Below are positions 8,758 to 18,970 of a stretch of DNA of 64,000 bases, in pieces. Source of the stretch: Shewanella donghaensis (lineage in GTDB: Bacteria > Pseudomonadota > Gammaproteobacteria > Enterobacterales > Shewanellaceae). Below the pieces are notes generated by a model. That model saw only the letters and a list, made by a program, of their open reading frames with translations. It was not told the DNA's origin and did no database searches. Both the position numbers and the translations under genes were made by a program. Location of the stretch: the NCBI RefSeq assembly GCF_007567505.1, contig NZ_CP041783.1:1922001-1986000 (forward strand), written 5' to 3'. Numbering within the stretch: position 1 is the first letter of the stretch; each line of letters opens with the position of its first letter.

Positions 8758-10014
8758 TTAACCGTAAACAGGGAACTTAGCGCATAATTCAAGTACTTGA
8801 GCCTTAACACGTTCGATAGTTGCTTCATTAGAAATATCATCTAATACATCACACATCCAGTGAGTTAACTCAATTGATTCAGCTTCAGTGAAACCACGAC
8901 GTGTGATTGCAGGAGAACCGATACGTAAACCAGAAGTAACAAATGGAGAACGTGGATCATTAGGTACTGAGTTTTTGTTCACAGTGATATTTGCATTGCC
9001 TAAAGCAGCATCAGCATCTTTACCCGTCATATCCTTGCTGATTAAATCAAGTAAGAATAAGTGGTTATCAGTTCCACCAGAAACAACGTCATAGCCACGT
9101 TCAATGAAGGTTTTCGCCATCACTTTAGCATTAGCAACGACTTGTTCTTGGTAAGTGGTGAACTCTGGGTCTAATGCTTCTTTAAATGCAACCGCTTTAG
9201 CAGCGATAACGTGCATTAACGGGCCACCTTGACCACCAGGGAATACTGCTGAGTTAAGCTTTTTGTAAATAGCTTCGTCATTGATAGCTGACAGAATCAA
9301 ACCACCACGAGGACCTGCAAGTGTTTTATGGGTAGTCGTTGTAACAACGTGTGCATGTGGCAGTGGGTTCGGGTAGATACCCGCAGCCACAAGGCCTGCA
9401 ACGTGTGCCATATCAACGAATAAGTAAGCACCCACTTTATCAGCGATTTCGCGGAACTTGCCCCAATCAATGATGCCAGAATATGCACTAAAGCCAGCAA
9501 TAATCATTTTAGGCTTATGTTCAACAGCTAAACGTTCAACTTCTGAGTAATCAATTTTACCCGTCGTTTCGTCAATACCGTATTGAACTGCATTGTATAA
9601 TTTACCAGAAAAGCTCACGTGTGAACCATGAGTTAAATGACCGCCATGGGCTAAGCTCATACCTAAAACAGTATCGCCACCTTCTAAAAGCGCCATAAAT
9701 ACTGCAGAGTTTGCTTGAGAGCCTGAATGTGGTTGAACGTTAGCGTATGTTGCGCCAAATAATTCTTTTGCACGAGAGATAGCTAATTCTTCAGCAATAT
9801 CGACATGCTCACAACCGCCGTAATAACGCTTTCCAGGATAACCTTCAGCATACTTATTGGTTAACTGTGAACCTTGTGCTTCAAGAACACGCGGGCTGGT
9901 ATAGTTTTCTGATGCAATTAACTCGATATGCTCTTCTTGGCGACGAGTTTCATCTTGAATGGCTTGAAACAGTTGAGGATCGTAATCCGCGATATTCATA
10001 GCTTTCTTTAGCAT
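8758..10014 (-). CDS. glyA: Serine hydroxymethyltransferase
   Basis: GlyA interconverts serine and glycine while charging tetrahydrofolate to methylene-tetrahydrofolate, the main source of one-carbon units. It is a PLP enzyme of fold type I. The 418 residues match the family in full: [10 protein letters not shown] near residue 35, and the PLP lysine motif [14 protein letters not shown] near 225. The ATG at 10014 aligns with E. coli ([12 protein letters not shown]) and has a GGAG site; an ATG five codons upstream is open but unlikely. It is monocistronic by appearance, divergent from ettA, with a strong terminator behind it. Confidence 0.98.
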   Translation of the reverse strand: MLKKAMNIADYDPQLFQAIQDETRRQEEHIELIASENYTSPRVLEAQGSQLTNKYAEGYPGKRYYGGCEHVDIAEELAISRAKELFGATYANVQPHSGSQANSAVFMALLEGGDTVLGMSLAHGGHLTHGSHVSFSGKLYNAVQYGIDETTGKIDYSEVERLAVEHKPKMIIAGFSAYSGIIDWGKFREIADKVGAYLFVDMAHVAGLVAAGIYPNPLPHAHVVTTTTHKTLAGPRGGLILSAINDEAIYKKLNSAVFPGGQGGPLMHVIAAKAVAFKEALDPEFTTYQEQVVANAKVMAKTFIERGYDVVSGGTDNHLFLLDLISKDMTGKDADAALGNANITVNKNSVPNDPRSPFVTSGLRIGSPAITRRGFTEAESIELTHWMCDVLDDISNEATIERVKAQVLELCAKFPVYG

Positions 10015-10140
10015 TGGTGTCTCCAACATCAGTTCTTATCTATAGGGTTGCGCGGTATTCTACTCTGCTCTGAGTCACAATCCCAGCATTTAGAACATGA
10101 AATTATTTGGCAAGTCTCATTAATTAAGCTAATCCATAAT

Positions 10141-10168
10141 TTGAGTTCAAAGAAAAATAAAGTAGAAT
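10141..10168 (+). promoter_or_regulatory. Possible sigma-70 promoter for ettA
   Basis: TTGAGT and TAGAAT are separated by 16 bases and placed 35 bases before the ettA start in an AT-rich intergenic region. The match is reasonable but unverified. Confidence 0.4.
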
Positions 10169-10202
10169 TATCATCATCATTGGTCACTGAAGAACATTAA
10201 AA

Positions 10203-11870
10203 ATGGCTCAATTCGTTTATAGTATGCTGCGGGTAGGAAAGATTGTTCCGCCTAAGAAACAAATCCTCAAAGATATTTCACTGAGTTTTTTCCCTGGCGC
10301 CAAAATTGGTGTGCTTGGTTTAAACGGTTCAGGTAAGTCTACCTTGCTTCGTATCATGGCTGGTTTAGATACTGAAATTGAAGGTGAAGCGCGTCCGATG
10401 CAAGACCTTAAAATCGGCTATCTTCCTCAAGAACCTAAACTTGATGAATCGCAAACAGTACGTGAAGCGATTGAAGAAGCGGTTAGTGAAGCTAAAAATG
10501 CCCTCACCCGTCTTGATGAAGTCTACGCACTTTATGCTGAGCCTGATGCTGACTTTGACGCCTTAGCAAAAGAGCAAGGTCAACTAGAAGCCATCATCCA
10601 ATCTCAAGATGCCCATAATCTTGAAATGGTATTAGAGCGCGCTGCAAACGCATTACGCCTGCCTGATTGGGATGAAAAAATTGAAGTGCTTTCAGGTGGT
10701 GAACGCCGCCGTGTGGCAATATGCCGTCTTCTTTTAGAAAAGCCAGACATGTTGCTGCTTGATGAACCAACCAACCATTTGGATGCAGAATCTGTTGCCT
10801 GGCTTGAACGCTTCTTACAAGATTACACTGGCACCGTTGTTGCCATTACCCATGATAGATACTTCTTGGATAATGCAGCAGGTTGGATTTTAGAGCTCGA
10901 CCGTGGCGAAGGTATTCCATGGGAAGGTAACTACTCTTCATGGCTTGAGCAAAAAGATGCTCGCCTGCAACAAGAATCATCTACTGAAAGCGCACGCCAA
11001 AAAACCATTCAAAAAGAATTAGAATGGGTTCGCCAAGGGGCAAAGGGTCGTCAATCTAAAGGCAAGGCACGTATGGCCCGCTTTGAAGAATTGAACACTA
11101 ATGACTACCAAAAACGAAATGAAACCAATGAATTATTCATTCCACCAGGACCACGTTTAGGCGATAAGGTTATTGAAGTAAATAACCTGACTAAGTCATA
11201 CGGTGACCGAGTATTAATTGATAATCTCACCTTCGCTGTGCCTAAAGGCGCGATTGTCGGCATTATTGGTGCTAACGGCGCGGGTAAATCGACACTGTTC
11301 AAGATGATTTCTGGTGCAGAACAACCAGATTCTGGCAGCATTGAAATCGGTGAATCAGTTCAGATTGCCTCTGTTGAACAGTTCCGTGATTCAATGAATG
11401 ATAAGAATACTGTCTGGCAAGAAATCTCCGATGGTCAAGACATCATGCGGATCAATAATACTGAAATTCCAAGTCGTGCCTATGTTGGCCGCTTTAATTT
11501 CCGTGGTGGCGATCAGCAAAAAATCATTGGCACTCTTTCAGGTGGTGAACGTAATCGTGTTCATTTAGCTAAGCTATTACAAGCTGGCGGCAACGTACTA
11601 TTACTCGATGAGCCCACCAATGACTTGGATGTTGAAACTTTGCGAGCACTAGAGGAAGCCTTATTAGAATTCCCAGGTTGTGCCATGGTTATTTCTCATG
11701 ACCGTTGGTTCCTGGATAGAGTGGCAACACACATTCTAGATTACCGCGATGAAGGCCAAGTTAACTTCTATGAAGGTAACTACACTGAATACACTGCCTG
11801 GATGAAAGAAAATCTTGGCGCAGAAGCTATTGAGCCACATCGCTTGAAGTACAAACGTATCGCTAAATAA
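10203..11870 (+). CDS. ettA: Energy-dependent translational throttle protein EttA (ABC-F)
   Basis: EttA is a cytoplasmic ABC-F ATPase that binds the ribosomal E site and gates the first peptide bond according to the ATP/ADP ratio. It has no membrane domain. The 555 residues equal the E. coli length. The first ATPase domain has GLNGSGKST near residue 40, LSGGERRR near 162 and LLLDEPTNHLD near 182. The linker region (about 245-325) is charged and helical. The second domain has GANGAGKST near 357 and LSGGERN near 445. It stands alone, divergent from glyA, with a hairpin terminator about 40 bases downstream. Confidence 0.97.
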   Translation: MAQFVYSMLRVGKIVPPKKQILKDISLSFFPGAKIGVLGLNGSGKSTLLRIMAGLDTEIEGEARPMQDLKIGYLPQEPKLDESQTVREAIEEAVSEAKNALTRLDEVYALYAEPDADFDALAKEQGQLEAIIQSQDAHNLEMVLERAANALRLPDWDEKIEVLSGGERRRVAICRLLLEKPDMLLLDEPTNHLDAESVAWLERFLQDYTGTVVAITHDRYFLDNAAGWILELDRGEGIPWEGNYSSWLEQKDARLQQESSTESARQKTIQKELEWVRQGAKGRQSKGKARMARFEELNTNDYQKRNETNELFIPPGPRLGDKVIEVNNLTKSYGDRVLIDNLTFAVPKGAIVGIIGANGAGKSTLFKMISGAEQPDSGSIEIGESVQIASVEQFRDSMNDKNTVWQEISDGQDIMRINNTEIPSRAYVGRFNFRGGDQQKIIGTLSGGERNRVHLAKLLQAGGNVLLLDEPTNDLDVETLRALEEALLEFPGCAMVISHDRWFLDRVATHILDYRDEGQVNFYEGNYTEYTAWMKENLGAEAIEPHRLKYKRIAK

Positions 11871-12410
11871 TCTTTGAAGCGGTTTTAAGATTATTAATTC
11901 GCAAAGTTGATGCCTCTTTATAGAACCTATTTAACTTAGAAAACTCTATAAAGGGGCATTATTGATTTGGTATTCAAACCCCTTTAGAGTGATAAAGACA
12001 AGGTATATTCCACCTTCTTTCATGTCCAACGCCCTAAAAATGACAGTATTAAACAATCTTAAATAAGCATTTCACTTTCTATTTTATTTATCTGACTAAT
12101 ACATTCAAAACTGGCAAATAAAATTAATCTGTCAGCAAGTATAGCCATGATCAAATATGACATTTAAGCATTATTAACAGACACTTAATCAACTCCTTGT
12201 CAAAATCATCCTAATTCGAAAATTTAACAATGCTAATGCACATCACAAAGCTACTAACTATGTGCAAAAAACACCTCAAAACCAACAATCTATTTGTAAA
12301 GACAAATTAACTTAAGTACTATAAAATTATTGACGGATTATTTTACTGTTGACCATTTGCAATAGCACAGATGCTATTCACCAGAAAATTAAATAAAAAC
12401 GGAGAAATCA
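11871..12410. other. 540-base AT-rich intergenic region after ettA
   Basis: Apart from the ettA terminator near its left end and a GGAG ribosome site at the right end for the next gene, I see no coding frame, tRNA or clear repeat. The region is strikingly AT-rich, as is the following gene, which may indicate acquired DNA. Confidence 0.5.
11911..11965 (+). terminator. ettA terminator hairpin
   Basis: The 14-base arms TGCCTCTTTATAGA (11911-11924) and TCTATAAAGGGGCA (11945-11958) pair with one G-T wobble across a 20-base loop. A short T-rich tail follows. Confidence 0.6.
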
Positions 12411-13556
12411 GTGAGATATAGTCGAATTACTTTTATGTTTTTATGCTTTTATGCAAGCAGCTCATTTGGTTTAGAGATCATCACAAGTAGTGAAACCAAA
12501 GCACTTGAAGAAATTGAGCAAAAGTACAACATTGACAGCTTACTTATTTCTGCAAATGACAAGTTATCGACTCATAAGAAAAAAGAATCTGATTACCACG
12601 CATTAAGCGTCGAAATCAAAAGCAAAAAAACTGAATATGACCATGTCATATCAAAGTTGCCAGCCAAAATATTATCTCGCTCAAATATCAGTGCTTATTA
12701 TGAAGAAATCGAGGCTTTGGTACTTAAAATTGATCGCTTTGAAACTAAATACGATATTGACGGAAAGTCATTACGTCGAGAGTACAAAATGATTATGGCT
12801 GAGTACGATACGATTAATAGTAAACGCACAGATAAAGACGAGCAATTGGCCTCGCTTAAAAGTGATATTACTAAGCGTTTAATCGCAGATGTATCAAAAC
12901 CAGATACTGTTCAATCGGTTGATTTAGACGGTTCGACTTTATGTTCTAAATTTCAATCTATTAACGATTGCCTAAAAGACTCTGAAAATTACATCGTTAC
13001 CAATACCATTAAAACAGACCCATTTTTGAATGATCGAAGTGTGTTGCTTTCATATGATGTCATTGATGCCAGCATGAACATGAGCGGTAATTTAAACTAC
13101 AAAATTAAAATGGCATTTAAACCATCTTATAACAGTAAAATCGACTCACTGATTAACGAAAAACTTGGGCTAAAATCAGCGATGATTACCTTAGTCAGTA
13201 ACGTTGCTGCTGAGTGGTTTATTGATGGGGTAAAAATTGGCACAGGCAAAGAACTTTTCCATGAAGTGCCATTAGGTCAACATGGTATTTTAGCGTCATA
13301 TCAAACCCATGATAAGTCGAGTGTAGAATTCATCCAAGGTAATGGTGTATTTAATTACAACTTTAATGCTGGAAGTGTTCAAAATGACTTAGTGACTTTA
13401 CCAGGTAAAGAATCTACAAAACAAACCATGAAGATGAAGCCTAAACAAGCTAGCCAGTCACAAGATAAAGAAAAAAAGAGCCTTCAAGCTAAAGGTTATG
13501 AATATTTTATGGGAATAGAAGCCTCTAACAAAGAGCAAGAAAAGAATTTTGATTAG
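12411..13556 (+). CDS. Secreted coiled-coil protein with a PEGA-like segment, function unknown
   Basis: I do not recognise a named family. The start is a GTG at 12411, eight bases after GGAG. Residues 1-20 form a signal peptide (hydrophobic core, then SSSFG before LEI), so the protein is probably periplasmic or surface-associated. Residues 25-165 are rich in Lys, Glu and Ser with heptad-like spacing, suggesting a coiled coil. Around residues 262-325 the pattern AEWFIDGVKIGTG...EVPLGQHGI resembles a PEGA beta-domain, usually found in envelope proteins. The tail is Lys/Gln-rich. Two cysteines lie near residues 183 and 192. The 381-residue gene is flanked by AT-rich spacers and its own terminator. 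It stands alone. Confidence 0.7.
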   Translation: MRYSRITFMFLCFYASSSFGLEIITSSETKALEEIEQKYNIDSLLISANDKLSTHKKKESDYHALSVEIKSKKTEYDHVISKLPAKILSRSNISAYYEEIEALVLKIDRFETKYDIDGKSLRREYKMIMAEYDTINSKRTDKDEQLASLKSDITKRLIADVSKPDTVQSVDLDGSTLCSKFQSINDCLKDSENYIVTNTIKTDPFLNDRSVLLSYDVIDASMNMSGNLNYKIKMAFKPSYNSKIDSLINEKLGLKSAMITLVSNVAAEWFIDGVKIGTGKELFHEVPLGQHGILASYQTHDKSSVEFIQGNGVFNYNFNAGSVQNDLVTLPGKESTKQTMKMKPKQASQSQDKEKKSLQAKGYEYFMGIEASNKEQEKNFD

Positions 13557-13597
13557 TTCTTTAATCAGTTTTGTAATTAGCTATTAAATTAAACCAT

Positions 13598-13633
13598 AAA
13601 AAACCATTTAGTGACTCACTAAGTGGTTTTTTT
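13598..13633 (+). terminator. Terminator after the PEGA-like gene
   Basis: A long stem (AAAAACCATTTAGTGA pairing with CACTAAGTGGTTTTT, one wobble) with a tiny loop and a seven-base T-run follows the stop codon by about 40 bases. Confidence 0.85.
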
Positions 13634-13855
13634 ATTCTCTTCGAAAAATATCAGTCATTACACCCCACAACAATGTTACCACCTCGTTAATTGCCACCTG
13701 AATTATTAACGATTAAGAAACGTACGGTAAGTATCATTGTTACTAGCATGTTTCGTTACACTCTTATGGGCATTGCTTTACATTCATTTACGCTTATATG
13801 GATAAATTTCATTAAAATAGAACCTAATTCAGCAACGTGTTTTAGAGTCCTTATT

Positions 13856-14974
13856 ATGAAAAAATTGCTTCCCATTCTTATCATTTGTAGCTTGCTCGCT
13901 GCCGCTATTGCTTTTAGTGGTATTTCAGCAGCCACTAAAGCGACTCCATCGGCGAAAGGCCAATCAAAAAAGTTAATTCCTGTGGTGACTGGACTGGTTG
14001 AACAACATGAACTGTCACAATCATTGTCTTTAATTGGCAAGCTTGATGCTGAGCAATCGGTTTATATCTCTTCGCAGGTTGCCGGAAAAATTAGCCAAAT
14101 ACATATTCAACCAGATCAAGACATTCAGGCTGGCCAAATAATGGTGCAGTTAGATGATACCAAAGCAAAAGCGGCGACTGCTGAAGCTGCAGCTTATCTT
14201 GCTGACGAAAAAAGAAAACTTAAAGAATTCCGTAAGCTGATCAAAAGTAATGCAATAACACAAACCGAAATTGATGCACAGCAAGCCAGTGTCGATATCG
14301 CAATGGCCAGGCTTTCAGCCTCAGAAGCAGATTTAAACTACCATTCATTGAATGCACCTTTTTCTGGTACCGCCGGTTTAGTTGATTTTAGCCTAGGTAA
14401 AATGATTTCGGTTGGCACTGAATTACTGGCTTTTGATGACCTTTCAACCATGAGACTTGATCTACAAGTGCCTGAACATTACTTAGCCATGTTATCTAAC
14501 GGCATGAAAGTCGAAGCGGTTAGCAGGGCTTGGCCTGATAAGCCGTTTATCGGTGAAATCATTGCCATTGATTCTCGTATCAATCAAGACACACTAAATT
14601 TACGCGTAAGAGTAAGATTTGATAATGCTGAGTACTTACTTAAACCGGGCATGATGATGTCAGCTATGCTTAACTTCCCTGCCATCGCAGAGCCTGTAAT
14701 CCCAGTCCAAGCAATTGAATACTCAGGAACCAAACGATTCGTCTATATCGTTGGCGATGACAATATAGCTAAGCGCACAGAAGTCACTCTTGGCGCTCGA
14801 ATTGACAATGAAGTCCTTATCTCAAATGGCCTCAGTATCGGAGACAACGTGGTTGTTCAAGGCCTAGTTAACATGCGCGATGGCGTGAGTGTCGATATTT
14901 TAGAAACGAAATCAACCACTGGACAGCTAGCAAACGACAGTAAGCTCATCTCATCAGAAATGGAGAAAAGTTAA
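13856..14974 (+). CDS. RND efflux periplasmic adaptor (membrane fusion protein)
   Basis: This is the periplasmic adaptor that links an inner-membrane RND pump to an outer-membrane channel. From the ATG at 13856 it has 372 residues. The frame is open to 13691, but that extension lacks family features, while MKKLLPILIICSLLAAAIAF is a clear signal or anchor segment. A lipoyl/barrel-sandwich half-motif (QVAGKISQIHIQPDQDIQAGQ) lies near residues 75-95, followed by an alpha-helical hairpin (about 100-155). The second lipoyl half is near 165-200, and beta-barrel and membrane-proximal domains reach the end. It overlaps the pump gene by one base (TAATG). No outer-membrane factor is encoded here. Confidence 0.93.
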   Translation: MKKLLPILIICSLLAAAIAFSGISAATKATPSAKGQSKKLIPVVTGLVEQHELSQSLSLIGKLDAEQSVYISSQVAGKISQIHIQPDQDIQAGQIMVQLDDTKAKAATAEAAAYLADEKRKLKEFRKLIKSNAITQTEIDAQQASVDIAMARLSASEADLNYHSLNAPFSGTAGLVDFSLGKMISVGTELLAFDDLSTMRLDLQVPEHYLAMLSNGMKVEAVSRAWPDKPFIGEIIAIDSRINQDTLNLRVRVRFDNAEYLLKPGMMMSAMLNFPAIAEPVIPVQAIEYSGTKRFVYIVGDDNIAKRTEVTLGARIDNEVLISNGLSIGDNVVVQGLVNMRDGVSVDILETKSTTGQLANDSKLISSEMEKS

Positions 14975-17900
14975 TGTGGCTTTCGGATGTATCAGTTAAA
15001 CGCCCTGTTGTTGCGATTGTATTAAGTTTGCTACTCGTGGTTTTTGGCGTTGTTTCACTGTCAAAGTTATCAATAAGGGAAATGCCTGATGTAGAAAGCC
15101 CTGTCGTGACGGTAATGACCACATATGACGGTGCCTCTGCCACCATCATGGAAAGTCAGATCACCACAACCCTTGAAGATGAACTCACCGGCATTAGCGG
15201 TATCGATGAAATAACATCGATTACGCGTAATGGTATGTCGCGTATTACAGTGACTTTTTTACTGGGCTGGAATTTAACTGAAGGAGTCAGTGACGTTCGA
15301 GATGCCGTGGCGCGTGCGCAAAGGCGTTTACCCGATGAAGCAAACGATCCAGTGGTATCGAAAGACAATGGTTCCGGCGAGCCCTCTATATATGTCAACT
15401 TAAGTTCGACAATTATGGATAGAACACAGCTGACGGATTATTCCCAGCGTGTACTTGAAGACCGATTTAATCTAATTTCTGGTGTCAGTTCTATTTCTAT
15501 TACTGGCGGCTTATACAAGGTCATGTATGTTCAGCTTAAGCCTGATCTGATGGCCGGACGGAACGTGTCTGCCAGTGATATAGTGGCAACATTAAATGCT
15601 GAAAATGTCGAAACACCAGGTGGTGAAGTCCGAAATGACACCACCGTTATGTCAGTGCGTACAGCACGACTGTATAATAACCCTGATGATTTTGATTATC
15701 TTGTTGTCCGCACCGCTGACGATGGCACGCCCATTTATTTAAAAGATGTCGCAGATGTATTTATTGGCGCAGAGAATGAAAATTCGACCTTCAAAAGTGA
15801 CGGTGTTCCTAATATTAGTTTAGGCATCGTTGCCCAGTCAGATGCAAACCCACTTGATGTAGCAAAGCTGGTGCATCAAGAGGTCGACAAAATACAACAG
15901 TTCTTGCCTGACGGCACTGCATTAGTGGTTGACTATGATTCAACTATTTTTATCTCGCGCTCTATTGATGAAGTTTATAACACCCTCATTATCACTGCGA
16001 TTTTAGTGATTTTGGTGTTATACATTTTCATCGGCCAAGTCAGAGCGACCCTTATTCCTGCAGTGACGGTTCCCGTTTCACTTATCGCTGCGTTTATTGC
16101 CGCAAACACGTTTGGTTTTTCGATAAACCTGCTCACGCTAATGGCACTGATCCTGTCCATCGGCTTGGTGGTTGATGATGCCATTGTCGTGGTAGAGAAT
16201 ATTTTCCATCATATCGAAAAAGGTGAGCCTCCTCTGCTTGCGGCTTATAAAGGCGCTCGCGAAGTCGGCTTTGCCGTTATCGCAACCACTGCAGTACTCG
16301 TGATGGTGTTTTTACCTATTTCCTTCATGGAAGGTATGGTTGGATTACTGTTTACCGAATTCTCAGTCATGCTGGCAGTGTCAGTGTTATTTTCATCCTT
16401 AATCGCATTAACCCTAACACCTGTTCTTGGCAGCAAATTACTTAAAGCCAATGTAAAACCAAACCGTTTCAACATATGGGTAGACCAAATATTTGAGCGA
16501 TTAGAGTCGCGCTATCGAGCTGTGGTATCAAAAGCCGTTAAATATCGATACGGTGCACCTGTCGTGATCATTGCCTGTGTTTTAGGTAGTGGCTGGCTGT
16601 TAAATCAAGTCCCTGCTCAATTAGCACCACAAGAAGATCGCGGCGTCGTATTTGCCTTTATTAAGGGCGCAGAAGGCACAAGTTATAACCGTATGGCAGC
16701 CAATATGGATATTGTCGAACAACGACTATTGCCTATGTTAGGTGAAGGTGTAATTAAGTCATTTAGTGTTCAGGCGCCAGCTTTTGGCGGTCGCGCTGGC
16801 GACCAAACCGGCTTCGTTATCATTCAGCTAGAAGAATGGCAAGACCGAGACATTAATGCGCAACAATCCTTAGGCATTATTGCTAAGGCATTAGCCGGCA
16901 TTCCCGATGTCATGGTAAGACCGATGCTGCCAGGCTTTAGAGGACAATCGAGTGAACCGGTACAATTTGTTTTAGGCGGTTCAGATTACCAAGAACTGTT
17001 CAAATGGTCACAAGCATTACAACTTGAAGCCGATCTAAGCCCCATTCTAGAAGGCGCTGATTTAGATTACGCAGAAACAACACCTGAGTTATTAGTCAGC
17101 GTCGATCGCGAACGCGCTGCAGAGCTTGGGATCAGTGTGACAGAAGTCTCTGACACACTTGAAATCATGTTGGGTGGTCGAAGTGAAACCACTTTCATTG
17201 AGCGCGGTGAAGAATATGACGTATATTTACGTGGTGATGAAAATAGCTTTAATAGTGTGACCGATCTGAGCCAAATCTATATGCGCACAGATAAAGGTCA
17301 ACTTATCACCCTAGATACCATTACAAAAATTGATGAAGTCGCGTCAGCGCAAAAACTAAGTCATTTAAATAAACAAAAATCTATAACGTTAAAAGCCAAT
17401 CTTGGCGCAGGCTACACCTTAGGTGAGGCGTTAGATTTTCTGGACGAGAAAGCCATTGAAATGTTGCCAAGTGATATAAACGTTTCTTATACCGGTGAAT
17501 CTAAAGATTTTAAAGAGAATCAAAGTAGTGTATTCATCGTATTTGGCTTAGCACTGCTCGTTGCCTACTTGGTTTTGGCGGCACAATTTGAAAGCTTTAT
17601 TAATCCGTTAGTGGTGATGTTTACCGTACCCATGGGCATATTCGGCGGTTTCTTAGGACTTTATTTAACGGGTCAAGGTCTTAATATTTACAGCCAGATA
17701 GGCATGATCATGTTGATTGGTATGGTCACTAAAAATGGTATCTTGATTGTCGAATTTGCTAATCAACTTCGCGACAAAGGCCTTGAAATTGAACAAGCTA
17801 TTATCGATGCTTCAGCACGTCGTTTAAGACCCATTTTAATGACCGCTTTTACCACGCTTATTGGTGCAATTCCGCTAATTATGTCAACCGGAGCGGGATC

Positions 17901-18075
17901 AGAAAGTCGAATTGCTGTTGGTACAGTAGTGTTCTTTGGGATGGCATTTGCTACTCTAGTGACCTTATTGGTTATTCCTGCAATGTATCGTCTCATTTCA
18001 GGGGCAACACATTCACCAGGATATGTTGAACAACAACTCAATGATGCTATTGAGATGCAAAAACAACAGGCCTAA
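14974..18075 (+). CDS. RND-family proton-driven efflux pump (HAE1 type)
   Basis: This is an inner-membrane antiporter that uses the proton gradient to expel hydrophobic compounds, with the upstream adaptor and an unlinked outer-membrane channel. Its 1033 residues fit the AcrB/MexB class. The first helix starts near residue 10 (KRPVVAIVLSLLLVVFG). Two large periplasmic loops (about 35-330 and 560-860) follow helices 1 and 7. The proton-relay pair appears as LVVDDAIVVVEN near residue 400, and GMVTKNGILIVEF near 925 is the matching helix-10 lysine region. The substrate range cannot be inferred. Only adaptor and pump are present, with no local regulator. Confidence 0.95.
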   Translation: MWLSDVSVKRPVVAIVLSLLLVVFGVVSLSKLSIREMPDVESPVVTVMTTYDGASATIMESQITTTLEDELTGISGIDEITSITRNGMSRITVTFLLGWNLTEGVSDVRDAVARAQRRLPDEANDPVVSKDNGSGEPSIYVNLSSTIMDRTQLTDYSQRVLEDRFNLISGVSSISITGGLYKVMYVQLKPDLMAGRNVSASDIVATLNAENVETPGGEVRNDTTVMSVRTARLYNNPDDFDYLVVRTADDGTPIYLKDVADVFIGAENENSTFKSDGVPNISLGIVAQSDANPLDVAKLVHQEVDKIQQFLPDGTALVVDYDSTIFISRSIDEVYNTLIITAILVILVLYIFIGQVRATLIPAVTVPVSLIAAFIAANTFGFSINLLTLMALILSIGLVVDDAIVVVENIFHHIEKGEPPLLAAYKGAREVGFAVIATTAVLVMVFLPISFMEGMVGLLFTEFSVMLAVSVLFSSLIALTLTPVLGSKLLKANVKPNRFNIWVDQIFERLESRYRAVVSKAVKYRYGAPVVIIACVLGSGWLLNQVPAQLAPQEDRGVVFAFIKGAEGTSYNRMAANMDIVEQRLLPMLGEGVIKSFSVQAPAFGGRAGDQTGFVIIQLEEWQDRDINAQQSLGIIAKALAGIPDVMVRPMLPGFRGQSSEPVQFVLGGSDYQELFKWSQALQLEADLSPILEGADLDYAETTPELLVSVDRERAAELGISVTEVSDTLEIMLGGRSETTFIERGEEYDVYLRGDENSFNSVTDLSQIYMRTDKGQLITLDTITKIDEVASAQKLSHLNKQKSITLKANLGAGYTLGEALDFLDEKAIEMLPSDINVSYTGESKDFKENQSSVFIVFGLALLVAYLVLAAQFESFINPLVVMFTVPMGIFGGFLGLYLTGQGLNIYSQIGMIMLIGMVTKNGILIVEFANQLRDKGLEIEQAIIDASARRLRPILMTAFTTLIGAIPLIMSTGAGSESRIAVGTVVFFGMAFATLVTLLVIPAMYRLISGATHSPGYVEQQLNDAIEMQKQQA

Positions 18076-18101
18076 CACTAACAATTGGATGCAGGTGTAA
18101 A

Positions 18102-18575
18102 ATGGAAAAAGTTGCTGTTTTTGTCGATGTTCAGAACATTTATTACACCTGTAAACAAGCATTTGGGCGCTCATTCAATTACCGAGCGCTATATAAATTA
18201 CTTAATCAGCAATATCAGATTGAACACGCAATTGCCTACGCTATCGCCCCTGCTGACGATGGTCAAAGAAAGTTTCAAGATGCACTTAAGCATATAGGTT
18301 TTGAGGTCAAACTTAAGCCCTATATTCAACGCAGTGATGGCAGTGCTAAAGGTGACTGGGATGTCGGGATCACCATCGATATTCTCGATATTGGCGAACA
18401 TGTCGATAAAGTTATATTAATGTCAGGTGACGGAGATTTTGACTTGCTGATTGCCAAAGTGGCGCAAAAGTATGGCTGTAATACGCAGGTTATTAGTGTT
18501 GAAACACTTACAGCAAAATCACTGCTAGATGTCACCGCGAGCCATATCCCTATAGGAAACGACTTGCTGCTTTAA
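18102..18575 (+). CDS. NYN-domain protein (LabA/DUF88 type), putative nuclease
   Basis: NYN domains have a PIN-like fold and many act as metal-dependent ribonucleases. The 157 residues are a single domain. Conserved acidic residues that would hold metal are visible: AVFVDVQNIYY at the N-terminus (Asp and Asn), KGDWDVGITIDIL near residues 84-96, and MSGDGDFDLLI near 107-117. The gene begins 26 bases after the RND pump on the same strand, so it is probably co-transcribed. A link between efflux and RNA cleavage is not established. The short C-terminus (IPIGNDLLL) carries no extra domain. Confidence 0.88.
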   Translation: MEKVAVFVDVQNIYYTCKQAFGRSFNYRALYKLLNQQYQIEHAIAYAIAPADDGQRKFQDALKHIGFEVKLKPYIQRSDGSAKGDWDVGITIDILDIGEHVDKVILMSGDGDFDLLIAKVAQKYGCNTQVISVETLTAKSLLDVTASHIPIGNDLLL

Positions 18576-18970
18576 TTATTGAGCCAGTTCAATTTAAGCA
18601 GCTATTGCTCTGATTAGATTTTTAATTAGCTTTATTCATAGCTTCATTTCAATGACATCTTGCTATTGCCAAGGGTTTAAATAAATTCACTTCCACTAAA
18701 AAACCAGGAATTGGGACTCTAGTCACTATTCCATATTGGGCAAAATTCCCGCTATGTTGCATAGGTAACAGAAGAATATAGCGCTAGTAACTATAATTCG
18801 TCTAATATTGTAAATTATCAGCATAATATTCTGTGTAAAACTGCCTTCATAAAATTCAAAAACTGCCGATAAACTTTCAAGTAAGTAATAAAAATTTACC
18901 GCATTATAAACGTCATATAAATATGTAATTTAAATTCATAAATTTAACGCTATAACGAGCAGGAGAATAG
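18576..18970. other. 395-base intergenic region, no gene seen
   Basis: AT-rich spacer between the NYN gene and the large GGDEF/EAL gene. I see no good terminator hairpin, repeat or open frame. The promoter of the downstream gene is presumably here, and AGGAG sits seven bases before its ATG. Confidence 0.5.

Noticed and set aside
13691..13855. N-terminal extension of the RND adaptor
   Set aside because: The extension lacks family homology, and a normal signal segment begins at 13856.
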